Shown here piece by piece: positions 24,566 through 33,821 of a stretch of DNA of 34,876 nucleotides. The notes under the pieces are model-generated. The model was not told the DNA's origin and did not search any database. It was given only the letters and a program-made list of their open reading frames with translations. The DNA lies in contig DAOPQD010000029.1 in the NCBI GenBank assembly GCA_035347995.1, forward strand, positions 1 to 34,876. The letters run 5' to 3'. How positions within the stretch are numbered: the first letter of the stretch is position 1; the number at the start of each line of letters is the position of its first letter. The position numbers and the translations under genes were made by a program. Source of the stretch: JAAZNO01 sp012798275 (lineage in GTDB: Bacteria > Chloroflexota > Anaerolineae > B4-G1 > SLSP01).

Positions 24566-26137
24566 TCAAATGCTCCTTTCATGCTCCCAATGCGGATTAT
24601 CGCTTGTGCGAAGATACCAATATAACAGACGCTGGCGCAGGTCGTTGCGAATTTCATTCAGGGCGGGGTCGTCGGCGCGGTTGAGCCGTTCCTGTGGGTC
24701 GTTCTTGAGGTCGTACAGTTCTTCCCTGCCCGCGCTGCGGATGACCAGTTTCCACTCGCGCGTGCGGACCATGGCGGCGCGCGCCACCGTGGTTGGGTCA
24801 TCCTGCTGGAGTTTGAGTTTCTCGAAGTAATGCCCCATCAGCGGGTCGTCGGCGGAGGTGATGCCCGCTTCAAAGGCTTGCGGCTCGCGCGGGTCATATC
24901 CGCCCACCGCATAGACCGCGTCGCGCGCCGCCGCGCCTTCCATTAAAGAAGTGAGCGACTGCCCGAAGTGGGTGTACGGCGTGTGAATTCCCGCCTGCTC
25001 CAACACGGTGGGGAACAGGTCGAGCGATTGGGTGAAGCCGTCCACGCGGCGCCCGGCGTACATATTTTGGGGATACTTGACGATCAGCGGCGCGCGCGCC
25101 AAAACATCCTGAAACCCTGTGGGCCACTTTTCGGGCAAGCCGTAATCGCCGACGTAATCGCCGTGGTCGCTGAGGAACAGGATGAGCGCCTCGTCGTACA
25201 GTCCGCGCGCTTTGAGCGCGTCCGTCACGCGCCCAACTTGTTCGTCCAGTTTTGTGACCATGCCGTAATACACGGCGCGGATTTCGCGCCAGTCTTCGGG
25301 GGTGACGCCTGCCATCTCGTAGCGCAAGAACAGTTCGCGCATGAAGTGCGGTTTGTCGTCCAGTTGTGCGGGGATGGGGTCGGGGACGGCGGCGCGGTCG
25401 TACATCGAGAAATACGGCTCTTCGACATGATACGGCGTGTGCGGCAGACTGGCGGCGATGTAGAGACAAAACGGCCGGGGCGGCGCGTCTTTCAGCCACT
25501 GCACGGCGGAATCAAAGATAAGCGCTTCGGTTCGCGCGGCGGGAGAATCGGCTTCGGCTTTGCCAAAGTAGAAGGAATGATACAGGCGGTGTCCGCGCGG
25601 ATAGGGCGTATGCGCCATCGGCAGAACGTCCGCAAATTCTTTCAGGCGCTCATCGCCGAATAACGCGCTGAACGATTTGCGTTCCACCACCAACAAGCGG
25701 AAGACCAGCCACAGTAATTTCACTTTACGCGCGAAAGGCAGACGGCGCAGACGCTGGCGCAGCATTCCCAGCAGGGCGCTTTGCGGTCCCACCAGGCGGC
25801 GGCTGAAACTGGCGCGCAGACTGGGCGCGGTCATCAAGTCATTTTTGCCCGCCATGACGGTCTGGTAGCCGTTCTCTTTCAACAGTTTGAAGAGGTTCTC
25901 TTCGTGCGGGCGCAGCAATTGGTACAGCGAGCGATGCCCGTTGACTTGCGGATACAGTCCCGTGAAGTTTGCCATGCGCGACGGGGCACAGACGGGATTG
26001 GCGGCGTAGTTTTGGGCAAAGGTCACGCCGTCCGCTGCCAGCGCGGAAAGATGCGGCGCGCGGACGCGCGGATTCTCCAGCGCGTCCGCGCGCAAGTCGT
26101 CGGCGATGATGATGACAATGTTGGGAGGGTTGGACAC
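24566..26137 (-). CDS. Cys-type sulfatase (sulfatase 4)
   Basis: A 523-residue sulfatase starting MSNPPNIVIIIADDLRAD, without a signal peptide. Metal-binding Asp residues are at 13-14, Cys50 in NPVCAPSR is the predicted formylglycine residue, and FLSDHGDYVGDYGL is the second metal segment. It has a Lys/Arg-rich insertion near residues 120-150 absent from sulfatases 1 and 2, and an iduronate-2-sulfatase/choline-sulfatase-like general layout, so it probably acts on a different sulfate ester. It lies 9 bp after the maturase start side and 20 bp from the MFS carrier upstream. Confidence 0.9.
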   Translation of the reverse strand: MSNPPNIVIIIADDLRADALENPRVRAPHLSALAADGVTFAQNYAANPVCAPSRMANFTGLYPQVNGHRSLYQLLRPHEENLFKLLKENGYQTVMAGKNDLMTAPSLRASFSRRLVGPQSALLGMLRQRLRRLPFARKVKLLWLVFRLLVVERKSFSALFGDERLKEFADVLPMAHTPYPRGHRLYHSFYFGKAEADSPAARTEALIFDSAVQWLKDAPPRPFCLYIAASLPHTPYHVEEPYFSMYDRAAVPDPIPAQLDDKPHFMRELFLRYEMAGVTPEDWREIRAVYYGMVTKLDEQVGRVTDALKARGLYDEALILFLSDHGDYVGDYGLPEKWPTGFQDVLARAPLIVKYPQNMYAGRRVDGFTQSLDLFPTVLEQAGIHTPYTHFGQSLTSLMEGAAARDAVYAVGGYDPREPQAFEAGITSADDPLMGHYFEKLKLQQDDPTTVARAAMVRTREWKLVIRSAGREELYDLKNDPQERLNRADDPALNEIRNDLRQRLLYWYLRTSDNPHWEHERSI

Positions 26138-26157
26138 GCGCCTTGCATTCCTTTTGG

Positions 26158-27495
26158 TTATCCAACCAGTTCGGCGCGGCGTTTCGCCAGCGTGTCATCT
26201 AACTTCATGCGGTCGCGGTGATAGTAGGGATAGAAGGCAAACCACGAGAGAACACTGAAGACAAGCGAAACGGTTACAGACCAGAAGAATAGATTGGTGA
26301 GCGTAATCTGATTGCCAATAACGCCGACCAGCGCGGCGACGGCGGCTTGAACCAATCCATTTGCCAGGCGGTTGACGGCGTAGGCGGTGCTGCGCTGTTC
26401 GGGCAGGTTGACGGCGGCAATCATCGGGGCGATGGCGGCGGGGAAGGCCATGTCCATGAACAGGCCAAACAACAGGGCAAAGGCAAAGAAAGTCATCATG
26501 TTGCCCGTCACCTGCTGGAAGAAGAAATAGCCCAGCAGCGCCATCATGGCGCGCGAACCCTGCACGACGAACAGCCGTCCGTAACGCGGGTTTTTGCGCT
26601 CTGCCCAGTCGCCGAGGAGGCCGCCAATCAACGTGCTGAACGCCGAGCCGACGACGATACCCGTCAGTACGGTGGTGGCTTGGCCGGGGCGGAAGCCGCG
26701 CTCATCCACCAGCCAGGTGACGGCAAAGGTCAGGATGGTCAACTGCACTGGCACGCCGAAAATCTTTTCAAAAATCAACAGCAGGTTGGTGGGCACGCGG
26801 AAGATGGCTGCCACGCTGTGCCAGGAAAACGTGTATTTTTTTTCAGACTTCTGCGCCACATCGGCAATGACGGCTTCCGCGCCGCCGCGCGGCGGTTCTT
26901 TCAGGAACAGGGCGAAGAACAGACCGCTCAACATGCTCAGCGCGCCGAAGGTGATGAAGCCGATGCGCCAGCCGGTTTCAGGAATTTCCGCCATGCGCCC
27001 AAAGAACAGGACGCTGACAATGACCGCCAGCGAGGAAATCATACGCATAATGCCGAAGACCTTGCCGCGCTCCTTCTGTGGGAACAGGTCGGTGAGCATG
27101 GAGTTCATCGGCGAGCCGAGCGCCACCAGCCCGATGGCGGCGATCACGCGCAAGGTGAGCAGCATCTCGTAACTGGCGGAGAAACCGATCAGCAAAGTCC
27201 ACAGGCCCCACAGCCCCGTACCGATGATGAGAATACGTTTGCGGCTGAAGCGGTCTGCGAGCATTCCCCAGATTGGGCCGAAAATGATCTCCATCACCTT
27301 GCCCAAACTGGTGATGGTGCCAAGATGGGCCGTGGTCATATTCAATGAAGTGCGGATGGCAGGGAACATGGAAGACATCGCCTGGTCTTCGCCCGCATCC
27401 ACAATGCCGGCGAAAGCCAGCGTTACCACATTACGCCAGCGTCCTTTGATGGGTGCAGCTTCGGCGGCAGAAGGTGTTTCGGAAACGGCAGTCAT
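26158..27495 (-). CDS. MFS transporter (copy 2)
   Basis: A 445-residue major facilitator with a clear motif A, GPIWGMLADRFSRKRIL, after the second hydrophobic segment and about 12 hydrophobic stretches. It is a paralogue of the carrier at 19195-20517 (shared KGRW-N, WGLWTL-IG, ERG-V-G blocks, ISS at the same place). Each of the two MFS carriers is near one alpha/beta hydrolase and at least one sulfatase, suggesting a duplicated carrier-hydrolase-sulfatase module. Substrate unknown. Confidence 0.86.
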   Translation of the reverse strand: MTAVSETPSAAEAAPIKGRWRNVVTLAFAGIVDAGEDQAMSSMFPAIRTSLNMTTAHLGTITSLGKVMEIIFGPIWGMLADRFSRKRILIIGTGLWGLWTLLIGFSASYEMLLTLRVIAAIGLVALGSPMNSMLTDLFPQKERGKVFGIMRMISSLAVIVSVLFFGRMAEIPETGWRIGFITFGALSMLSGLFFALFLKEPPRGGAEAVIADVAQKSEKKYTFSWHSVAAIFRVPTNLLLIFEKIFGVPVQLTILTFAVTWLVDERGFRPGQATTVLTGIVVGSAFSTLIGGLLGDWAERKNPRYGRLFVVQGSRAMMALLGYFFFQQVTGNMMTFFAFALLFGLFMDMAFPAAIAPMIAAVNLPEQRSTAYAVNRLANGLVQAAVAALVGVIGNQITLTNLFFWSVTVSLVFSVLSWFAFYPYYHRDRMKLDDTLAKRRAELVG

Positions 27496-27519
27496 GGGGC
27501 CTCCTTTGGGTGTGACAGG

Positions 27520-28266
27520 TTATTTTTCAAACTGCGAAAAAAACTGCGCGACGCGCTGATAAACGATTTCATGCTCTGCATCCAGCGTGATGACGTGTCC
27601 GCTTTTTTCAAGCCAGAGCGTCTCTTTGTGAGGCGTGGTCAAATGTTCATTCAACAAATCCAAAGCGTTGGGCTCTATCACTTTGTCGCCGCGCGACTGA
27701 ACGAGCAGGACCGGCGCGTTGATCTTCGGCAGACCTTCTTGCATCAATTTTGCCAGCCCGGCCGCTTCGGCAATGGCATGAGGCACAAAATAACGATAGG
27801 AGGTTTCAGCAGCAATGCCCACCGCGCCCGGCTTTTTGAATTTGGGGACGAACAAACTGAGCGGGCGCATGAGATGAACGCGCCAATCGTTGGTTAAACC
27901 ATAAGGGGTGGAGAGCGCCGCCGCTCCCTGGACCGGATAGCGGCTGGCCGCGATCAGGGTCAGGACGCCGCCCATGGAGAGTCCCGCCACAAACACGCCG
28001 TCGCACATATCGCGCAGCAGGTTGAATCCATCCTCGACAGCAGCCAGCCAATCGCGCCAGGCGGGGCGGCGCAAATCGTCCACCTGCGTGCCGTGACCGG
28101 GCAGGCGGATGCCCAGCGCGGTGTAGCCCTGCGTTTCGTTCAAATACTTTCCCAATCCGCGCATGGCAGCAGGCGAGCCGGTAAAGCCATGAATTAACAG
28201 AACCCCCGCGCCTTTGCCGGGAAACAAAAACGGCTCCGCGCCGGGCATGGTAAGAAATTGATTCAT
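27520..28266 (-). CDS. Alpha/beta hydrolase, carboxylesterase-like (copy 2)
   Basis: A 248-residue serine hydrolase, paralogue of the one at 17015-17803. Triad: Ser97 in GLSMG, Asp194 in SRGDKVIEP and His224 in EKSGHVIT; oxyanion region IHGFTGS. The true start is the ATG at 28266 (MNQFLTMPGAEPFLFPG), almost abutting the stop of the upstream gene; the open frame continues far upstream only as overlap with that gene. Predicted cytoplasmic esterase or deacylase within the sulfatase set. Confidence 0.87.
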   Translation of the reverse strand: MNQFLTMPGAEPFLFPGKGAGVLLIHGFTGSPAAMRGLGKYLNETQGYTALGIRLPGHGTQVDDLRRPAWRDWLAAVEDGFNLLRDMCDGVFVAGLSMGGVLTLIAASRYPVQGAAALSTPYGLTNDWRVHLMRPLSLFVPKFKKPGAVGIAAETSYRYFVPHAIAEAAGLAKLMQEGLPKINAPVLLVQSRGDKVIEPNALDLLNEHLTTPHKETLWLEKSGHVITLDAEHEIVYQRVAQFFSQFEK

Positions 28267-28268
28267 TT

Positions 28269-29333
28269 TTATTTTTCCTCTTTCAAAGGTTGAAAGCCTC
28301 CGCCCAGTACTTCCTGCGCGGGAATTACTACCACGAAGGCTTGCGGGTCTTGCGCGCGGACAATGGCTTTCAGGTGTGCCACTTCTGTGACGGTCAGGGC
28401 TACCATCAGCACCGGATGATCCTGATGCGAGTAGACACCCTGCCCGGAAAGGAGCGTGCCGCTGCGCTTCATCTCTTTGATGATTTTTTCCGAGACCGCC
28501 TGCGGGTCTTTGGTCACAACCAGCGCCAGGATGCGGCGGCGGCGGGAAATGCGCTCTTTTTTTACTGGTTCGGAATCTGGTTTCACCTTCATCGCGTGCC
28601 AGAGCGAATTCATCACCGGCGTACCGTCGAATTTTGGTAACACTTCGCCGCTGGCTTGCGTCAATCCGGCGGTCAAAATTCCCACTAGCATCAACCCGCT
28701 GTTGAACAACAATCCCGTGATAAGGACGATTGGCCCGGGAATCGGGCCAAGCGCGGAGTGGGCAACAAACTCCGCCCAGTTCGCTGCCGGCGTGGGATGC
28801 AGGTAACTCTTGAGCGCCCAGACCATCCCCAGAACAAGAAAGATCCACACGTAGTTGCGCCGGAAGCGGCGGCCAAAGGCTTCCCACATGCTGATGGGAA
28901 ATTCGGGCGCGAGCAAGGTTTCGGAGAGACTCTCCGCCCATTCCGGGTGAGGCGCAAACGGAGGCGCCAGCATGGCCGCGAAGAAATCGGTCTCCATTAA
29001 ACGCGTGCGATACGCCCATAATTCATAATAGCGGTAGCGTCTCGCTTCGATCCACAAAAAGATGGTGATCAGCAGGGTGTTCAGGATCAGAACGCCGTGA
29101 TGATTGTCGGGGGAAGATAACGCAAAGGAAATCGCCGCGCTGGTGGTGACCACCGCCCAATTGGTGGTGTTATCCAGCCTCATGCGCCAGGTGTTGGAGC
29201 GCTGAATTTCGGCGCGATAATAATGCGTCATGGCCGTCGTAAATTCCGACGGGCGCAGGTGGTAGCCGCGATACGACCAAACAGATTCGTCTGGCGGAGC
29301 CTCTTTTTCGAAATCAGGAGTGAAATCTGCCAT
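28269..29333 (-). CDS. DUF2270 membrane protein with C-terminal DUF2179-like domain
   Basis: A 354-residue protein. Residues 1-235 match DUF2270: LRPSEFTTAMTHYYRAEIQRSNTWRMRLD, then hydrophobic segments near 60-95, 160-180 and 205-230, with EARRYRYYELWAYRTRLME in between. Residues about 265-350 (RRRILALVVTKDP, VLMVALTVTEVAHLKAIVRA, DPQAFVVV, EVLGGGF) resemble DUF2179, the soluble C-terminal domain of YitT-type membrane proteins and a likely small-ligand sensor. The join of the two domains is unusual as far as I recall. It sits between ABC permeases and an esterase in the operon. Function unknown; a membrane sensor or transport accessory is a guess. Confidence 0.75.
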   Translation of the reverse strand: MADFTPDFEKEAPPDESVWSYRGYHLRPSEFTTAMTHYYRAEIQRSNTWRMRLDNTTNWAVVTTSAAISFALSSPDNHHGVLILNTLLITIFLWIEARRYRYYELWAYRTRLMETDFFAAMLAPPFAPHPEWAESLSETLLAPEFPISMWEAFGRRFRRNYVWIFLVLGMVWALKSYLHPTPAANWAEFVAHSALGPIPGPIVLITGLLFNSGLMLVGILTAGLTQASGEVLPKFDGTPVMNSLWHAMKVKPDSEPVKKERISRRRRILALVVTKDPQAVSEKIIKEMKRSGTLLSGQGVYSHQDHPVLMVALTVTEVAHLKAIVRAQDPQAFVVVIPAQEVLGGGFQPLKEEK

Positions 29334-29340
29334 AAAAAAG

Positions 29341-30174
29341 TTACCCTTTCAGCGCTCCCAGCGTCAGCCCTTTGATGATGTAGCGTTGGGCAAAGGCGAC
29401 CATCAGCAGGGCGGGGATCATGGCGAAGAACGCGCCCGCCGCCATTTCGCCGTAACGGATACTGTATTCCTGCACAAAACTGGAGATGCCGACCGGGATG
29501 GTCATGCCGCGCGGCGTGCTGGTCAGCGAGAGGGCAAAGAGGAAGTCGCGCCACGAGAAGATGAACGCCAGCGCGCCTGCCGCGGCGATACCCGGTTGAA
29601 TGATCGGAAGCAGGACCTGGGTCAGGGCCTGGAAGCGGTTCGCTCCATCTACCATGGCGGCTTCCTCCAGTTCCTTTGGAATGCCGGCGAAGAAATCCAG
29701 CAAAATCCACGTGGCGGTGGGCAGGTTCAAGATGATATGCCCCATGATGACTGCCAGCACAGTGTCGTAGATGTTGAACGCGCGGGCAATCAGGTAAAAC
29801 GGCCCCAAAAAGGTGACGGGCGGAAGCATGTGGATGAATAAAATCGTCCCCAGCAGCAAGCCGCTCCAAAGAGGACGCCAGGGGAAACGGCTGAGGCTGT
29901 ACGCTGCCAGGTTGGCAATCACAAGGACAATAACCATAGTGCCCGCGGCAACGACCAGACTGTTCCACGTGAGCCGTAAAAAGTTGCTTTGACTGGGGTC
30001 AAAGAGTCTCTGGTAGTTGACCAGCGTGGGCGTGAACGCCAGACTGCCGGAAATAATGTCGCGGAAGAGTTTAAGCGAGGTCATCAGTGTGAAAAAGATG
30101 GGAACCAGCGTGAAGATCACCACGAGCATCAAGAAAGCGTGACGAAAAATGGGTTCGGCGGAAAATCTTTTCAT
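29341..30174 (-). CDS. Carbohydrate ABC transporter permease, MalG-like
   Basis: A 277-residue inner-membrane permease of the CUT1 type. The EAA loop for ATPase docking reads EEAAMVDGANRFQALTQVLLP, and the C terminus RYIIKGLTLGALKG is typical of the family. The start is the ATG at 30174 (MKRFSAEPIFRHAFLMLVV); the open frame extends upstream only as overlap with the preceding permease. It pairs with the permease at 30188-31120. No ABC ATPase is encoded in the window; CUT1 systems often share an MsmK/MalK-type ATPase encoded elsewhere. Confidence 0.92.
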   Translation of the reverse strand: MKRFSAEPIFRHAFLMLVVIFTLVPIFFTLMTSLKLFRDIISGSLAFTPTLVNYQRLFDPSQSNFLRLTWNSLVVAAGTMVIVLVIANLAAYSLSRFPWRPLWSGLLLGTILFIHMLPPVTFLGPFYLIARAFNIYDTVLAVIMGHIILNLPTATWILLDFFAGIPKELEEAAMVDGANRFQALTQVLLPIIQPGIAAAGALAFIFSWRDFLFALSLTSTPRGMTIPVGISSFVQEYSIRYGEMAAGAFFAMIPALLMVAFAQRYIIKGLTLGALKG

Positions 30175-30187
30175 GACGATGCTCCCG

Positions 30188-31120
30188 CTAGATCTGCGTG
30201 CGCCGTCCAAGCCGGCGATAAAAGATGACGAAGACGGAGATGATGACTGCCAGCCCGAGCGCGAGGAAAGACGCGTATCCGAGGCGGAATTGCCCGGAGA
30301 ACACATCGTAAATGTACAAACTGATGACCTCCGTGGCCGTGCCGGGTCCTCCGCCGGTCAGAAGGAAAATTTCATCGAAGACTTTGAAGGCAAAAATGGT
30401 GCGGAGCATCACCGCGGTCACCAGGGTGGGGCGGAGCAGAGGCAGGGTGATGTAGCGGAAAATTTGCGATTCGGTTGCGCCGTCCACGCGCGCGGCTTCG
30501 TTCAATTCCTGCGGCAGCGATTCCAATCCCGCCAGGATGATGAGGAACATAAAACTGGTCCAGTGCCACAAGTCCACCAGGATGATGGAAGGCATGGCCA
30601 GCTTGGGGTCCGCCGTCCAGGTGGGGCCGGGAATGCCAAACACCGCCAGCGCCTGATTGATGAAGCCGTAGTTGTAATCGTACATCAGCCGCCACATGGT
30701 GCCGATGGCGATGGGCGGAACCAGCAGGGGGATCAGCAATACCGTACGATACAATCCCACCAGATGATGGCTGCGGCTGACCAGGATGGAAATGGTCAGG
30801 GCGAGCAGCGTCTCGATGATGACAACCGCAATGACGAAGACCAGGGTATTCCTCAACGCCACCGGCACGACCGGGTCCTGTAACGCCGTTTCGAGGTGTT
30901 TCAAGCCGACAAATTCCCACACGGCGTGTCCCTTGACAATATCCACCTCCGAAACGCTCATGCGGAGCAATTGAAGGCTGGGGTACGCCATCAACAGCAA
31001 CAGGGTGATGACGAGCGGCGCAATCGTCCAATACTGGAAAGTGCGATCAATAAAATTGCCCAGCCGGCTGATCAGTCCCGGCGGCCTGGAAACAGATGAA
31101 GAATTCAATGGAGTATTCAT
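30188..31120 (-). CDS. Carbohydrate ABC transporter permease, MalF/UgpA-like
   Basis: A 310-residue inner-membrane permease of the CUT1 type with about six hydrophobic segments and an EAA loop, NEAARVDGATESQIFRYITLP. TGGGPGTATEVISLYIY is the characteristic segment before the last helices. It lies between the binding protein and the second permease in the usual order. A strong intergenic hairpin separates it from the binding protein gene. Confidence 0.92.
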   Translation of the reverse strand: MNTPLNSSSVSRPPGLISRLGNFIDRTFQYWTIAPLVITLLLLMAYPSLQLLRMSVSEVDIVKGHAVWEFVGLKHLETALQDPVVPVALRNTLVFVIAVVIIETLLALTISILVSRSHHLVGLYRTVLLIPLLVPPIAIGTMWRLMYDYNYGFINQALAVFGIPGPTWTADPKLAMPSIILVDLWHWTSFMFLIILAGLESLPQELNEAARVDGATESQIFRYITLPLLRPTLVTAVMLRTIFAFKVFDEIFLLTGGGPGTATEVISLYIYDVFSGQFRLGYASFLALGLAVIISVFVIFYRRLGRRTQI

Positions 31121-31137
31121 AATTGAATTAGTGGAGA

Positions 31138-31169
31138 GAGGGGAGGTGCCTGCTCATTCACCTCCCCTC
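31138..31169 (-). other. Intergenic stem-loop after the binding-protein gene
   Basis: GAGGGGAGGTG (31138-31148) pairs perfectly with CACCTCCCCTC (31159-31169), lying 8 bases after the stop of the binding protein. No T-run follows on the minus strand. Such hairpins commonly protect the binding-protein message or dampen read-through, giving more binding protein than permease. That role is inferred. Confidence 0.7.
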
Positions 31170-31176
31170 GAAGCGT

Positions 31177-32583
31177 TTATTCAGCCAGCGGTTTGACTTT
31201 GTAACCGGCGTCGGTCAAAATCTTATGAATCTCCCTGGCGCCTTCCGAGAGGGCCTGTTCGGGCGTGACCTCGGAAATCAAGGCCTGTTTCAGGCGGCGA
31301 TCCAGCACCTCGATGATCTGAGGCGTTTCCGCCAGACGCGGCTGGGCATGAATGAACGGTGTGCTGTCCGCCATGGCTTTCATCCACCAGCCTACTTTCG
31401 GGTCATCCGCCATTTCTTCATACACATCCTGGCGCACCGGGATGGCGCCGGATTGGGCATAGAACAATTGCGCCTCCTTACTCAAAGCCCAATTCAGGAA
31501 AGCCAACGCGGCCTGCTTGCGTTCATCCGGCAGGTTGTGAGGAATGCCCATCACCCAGATGCCGGACATGGTGGCGTTCATACCCGGCGCCGAACCCGGC
31601 ACCGGTACCGCCGCCACCTTCCCAATCACGGTGGATTTTTCAGGGTTGTCGAAATCCGGCGCAGAGGCGCCGACCAACACCATTTGGGCCACCTTCCCGC
31701 TCGCCATGAGGGCGATCATTTCCGCCTGACCGTTATCTGCGTAGTTGGCGGGGCCGTACTCGCGTCCCAGTTTGAGCCAGGTGTTCAGGGCTTCCAGGGC
31801 TTCCGGGCTGTTGAAGGTCACTTCCCATTCGCCGGTTTGTTCGTCGAGTTTGATGACGCTGCCGCCGTAACTGGCAAGAAAGGCCTGGAACTCCCAGTTG
31901 GGCGGGTTGGCGCGCACGACATAGCCAGACATATCCGCGCTCTTCAATTTCTGCGCGGCGGCTTCCACATCCGCCCAGGTCTGCGGGGCGGCCAGCCCCT
32001 GCGCATCGAAGAGGTCCTTGCGGTAAAAGTAAAGCATGATGTTGCCGTTGATGGGCACGCCGTACAGTTCGCCATCCTGCGAGGAATAGCCCAGTTCCGG
32101 GTCCCAACGCGTGGCCCATTCGTATTCGATCACCTGTGGGTCGAGTTGGAAGTTCGGATCAATGTCCTTGATGGGCGTCACCAATCCATCAGCGTAGAAC
32201 TGCATGTACCACTGTTCATTCAGCGTGAGAATGTCGAATTCGCTCTCGGACGCCTGCACAGCGTTGCGCGATTTCTCCAACATGCCGTTGAACGGGGTGC
32301 GGTTCAATGTGACCTGGTTGCCGGTCTCTTCCACGTACTTGTTGACCAGCGCCTCAAAACCGGCCAGCCACGGAGATTCATTGATGAGGATGGTGATGGG
32401 CGGCAGCGGCTTGGGCGCCTCCGTTGTGGTGGGAGCGGTTGCCTCGGTTGGGGCGGCAGTGGGCGCCGGGGCCTCGGTCGTTGTGCCTGGACCGCAGGCG
32501 GCAAGCAGGAACGAGAAGGCAATCAGCAGGCTGAGGATCGGGAAAAGACTGCGCTGCGTCTTTTTCACAAAATGCAGGTTCAT
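31177..32583 (-). CDS. Extracellular sugar-binding lipoprotein of an ABC transporter
   Basis: A 468-residue solute-binding protein of the CUT1 carbohydrate type. A lipoprotein signal ends at FLLAAC with Cys30 as the lipidated residue, followed by a Thr/Pro/Ala-rich tether (about 31-60). The mature domain shows ALEALNTWLKLGREYGP and IWVMGIPHNLPDERKQAALAFLNW, usual in sugar-binding proteins. It is first among the transport genes and directly after lacI. Ligand unknown; the sulfatase context suggests an oligosaccharide or sulfated sugar. Confidence 0.92.
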   Translation of the reverse strand: MNLHFVKKTQRSLFPILSLLIAFSFLLAACGPGTTTEAPAPTAAPTEATAPTTTEAPKPLPPITILINESPWLAGFEALVNKYVEETGNQVTLNRTPFNGMLEKSRNAVQASESEFDILTLNEQWYMQFYADGLVTPIKDIDPNFQLDPQVIEYEWATRWDPELGYSSQDGELYGVPINGNIMLYFYRKDLFDAQGLAAPQTWADVEAAAQKLKSADMSGYVVRANPPNWEFQAFLASYGGSVIKLDEQTGEWEVTFNSPEALEALNTWLKLGREYGPANYADNGQAEMIALMASGKVAQMVLVGASAPDFDNPEKSTVIGKVAAVPVPGSAPGMNATMSGIWVMGIPHNLPDERKQAALAFLNWALSKEAQLFYAQSGAIPVRQDVYEEMADDPKVGWWMKAMADSTPFIHAQPRLAETPQIIEVLDRRLKQALISEVTPEQALSEGAREIHKILTDAGYKVKPLAE

Positions 32584-32679
32584 GGATTCCCTCCTTATGG
32601 GTAAAAAATGGGCAGAAAAATTTTTAATATGGAACAGTCAATGCGGAAGTTTCAAAAACGGCTTGGAGGACCTCCTTTC

Positions 32680-33708
32680 TCAAACGTGCGGTTCGCTGCC
32701 TTTTACGGGCGCGGTGGAACTCCTGGAAATGAGCGACGTATCCAACATGATCTGAGTTGGGACGGCGTTGCTCTTTCCTTGAATTAAGTCCAGCAGGGTC
32801 TCGGCAGCAATCCGCCCTTTTTGGTAGGTGTCTTGCCGAATCGTGGTGAGCGGCGGGCTGGAAAAGCGCGCCAGGCTGACGTCATCAAAGCCGATGACAG
32901 AAACATCCTCCGGCACGCGATATCCCAATTCCTTCAGCGCCTGCATCGCGCCAAACGCCATCATGTCGTCGCCGCAGATCAGGGCGCTGGGAGGGGATGA
33001 ATGCTGCATGGCCTGAACCGCCAGCGCGTGTCCTGATTCCGAAGTGAAATTGCCCTCCAGAACATACCCATCGGTGGCGGGAAGGTGATGGCTTTGCAGG
33101 GCGTTTTGGTATCCCAGCACGCGCAGACGCACAGAAACCAGACTCATGGGACCCGTCAGGAGCGCGATGCGGCGGTGTCCAAGCGAGATTAAATGTTCCA
33201 TGGCCTGCTCGACACCGCCCGCAAAATCCGCGTCCACCCAATTGGCGGATGCGCTATCCTCGGAAATGCGGCAGGTGCAAACGTAAGGCGCCTCGCTCTG
33301 TTCCAATCCCTCCAGGTTGGGGTCGCCGAGTGGAATGCTCATCAAAATCAAGCCGTCCACTTTTCGCTGGGAGTACAGCCTCACATACGGGGCTTTATCG
33401 TGGGCAAGATGCAGAAGCAGGTTGAAATTGTTTTCGCTTAGCACTTCGGCAATGCCCCGCAAGACTTCAGTGAAGAAGGGATGCGTAAAAATGTAATCTG
33501 CGGAATGAGGAATGATGACGCCCACTGTATTGGTTCGTCCGTTGACGAGGCTGCGCGCCATGGTGTTGGGCTGATAGCCCAATTCCAAAATAGCCTGCTG
33601 GACTCTTTGGCGCGTCTCGGGAGAAACATCGGCTTGATCGTTTACTACCCTCGAAACTGTCTTGATGGAAACGCCCGAAACTTTGGCCACATCTTTTATG
33701 GTCGTCAT
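32680..33708 (-). CDS. LacI/GalR-family transcription regulator
   Basis: A 342-residue repressor with an N-terminal helix-turn-helix (TIKDVAKVSGVSIKTVSRVV, then NMTP-like PNTMARSLVNGRTNTVGVIIP) and a periplasmic-binding-protein-like effector domain (ALICGDDMMAFGAMQALKELG, VSVIGFDDVSLARFSSPPLTTI). The ATG at 33708 is preferred; a GTG two codons earlier is possible. It is the first gene of the 15-gene minus-strand run, downstream of a consensus promoter and a double operator in which it presumably binds. That would make the whole run inducible by a sugar ligand. Confidence 0.93.
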   Translation of the reverse strand: MTTIKDVAKVSGVSIKTVSRVVNDQADVSPETRQRVQQAILELGYQPNTMARSLVNGRTNTVGVIIPHSADYIFTHPFFTEVLRGIAEVLSENNFNLLLHLAHDKAPYVRLYSQRKVDGLILMSIPLGDPNLEGLEQSEAPYVCTCRISEDSASANWVDADFAGGVEQAMEHLISLGHRRIALLTGPMSLVSVRLRVLGYQNALQSHHLPATDGYVLEGNFTSESGHALAVQAMQHSSPPSALICGDDMMAFGAMQALKELGYRVPEDVSVIGFDDVSLARFSSPPLTTIRQDTYQKGRIAAETLLDLIQGKSNAVPTQIMLDTSLISRSSTAPVKGSEPHV

Positions 33709-33736
33709 TGGCACATTCTCAGATAGTGATTACAAT
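33708..33736 (+). promoter_or_regulatory. Candidate promoter of the cupin gene
   Basis: TTGGCA (33708-33713) and TACAAT (33731-33736) on + are spaced by 17 bp. Transcription would start near 33743 and run through the operator toward the cupin gene. The box overlaps the start of lacI. Confidence 0.55.
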
Positions 33737-33754
33737 AGGGAGGATAAACTTAAT

Positions 33755-33779
33755 GACAACGTTTACCGACAACGTTGTC
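33755..33779. promoter_or_regulatory. Double LacI-family operator
   Basis: GACAACGTTGTC (33768-33779) is a perfect palindrome with the central CG pair typical of LacI-family sites. GACAACGTTTAC (33755-33766) is an imperfect second copy 13 bp away. They lie just downstream of the lacI -10 box and also downstream of the + strand promoter, so a bound repressor would block both. Confidence 0.75.
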
Positions 33780-33783
33780 ATTG

Positions 33784-33812
33784 AGTCTATCACTGATTCT
33801 TTACTTTGTCAA
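33784..33812 (-). promoter_or_regulatory. Sigma-70 promoter of lacI and the sulfatase run
   Basis: On the minus strand TTGACA (33812-33807) and TAGACT (33789-33784) are spaced by 17 bp, a near-consensus promoter. The double operator follows immediately at the expected start of transcription. Confidence 0.8.
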
Positions 33813-33821
33813 GAGCCAACC

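Noticed and set aside
27520..29019. A 499-residue fusion protein covering the hydrolase and upstream sequence
   Set aside because: The upstream part is the shifted frame of the DUF2270 gene; the hydrolase start at 28266 gives a normal-size protein.
31225..32604. Long + strand reading frame opposite the sugar-binding lipoprotein
   Set aside because: It is the reverse complement of a confident lipoprotein gene and shows no motif or start signal.
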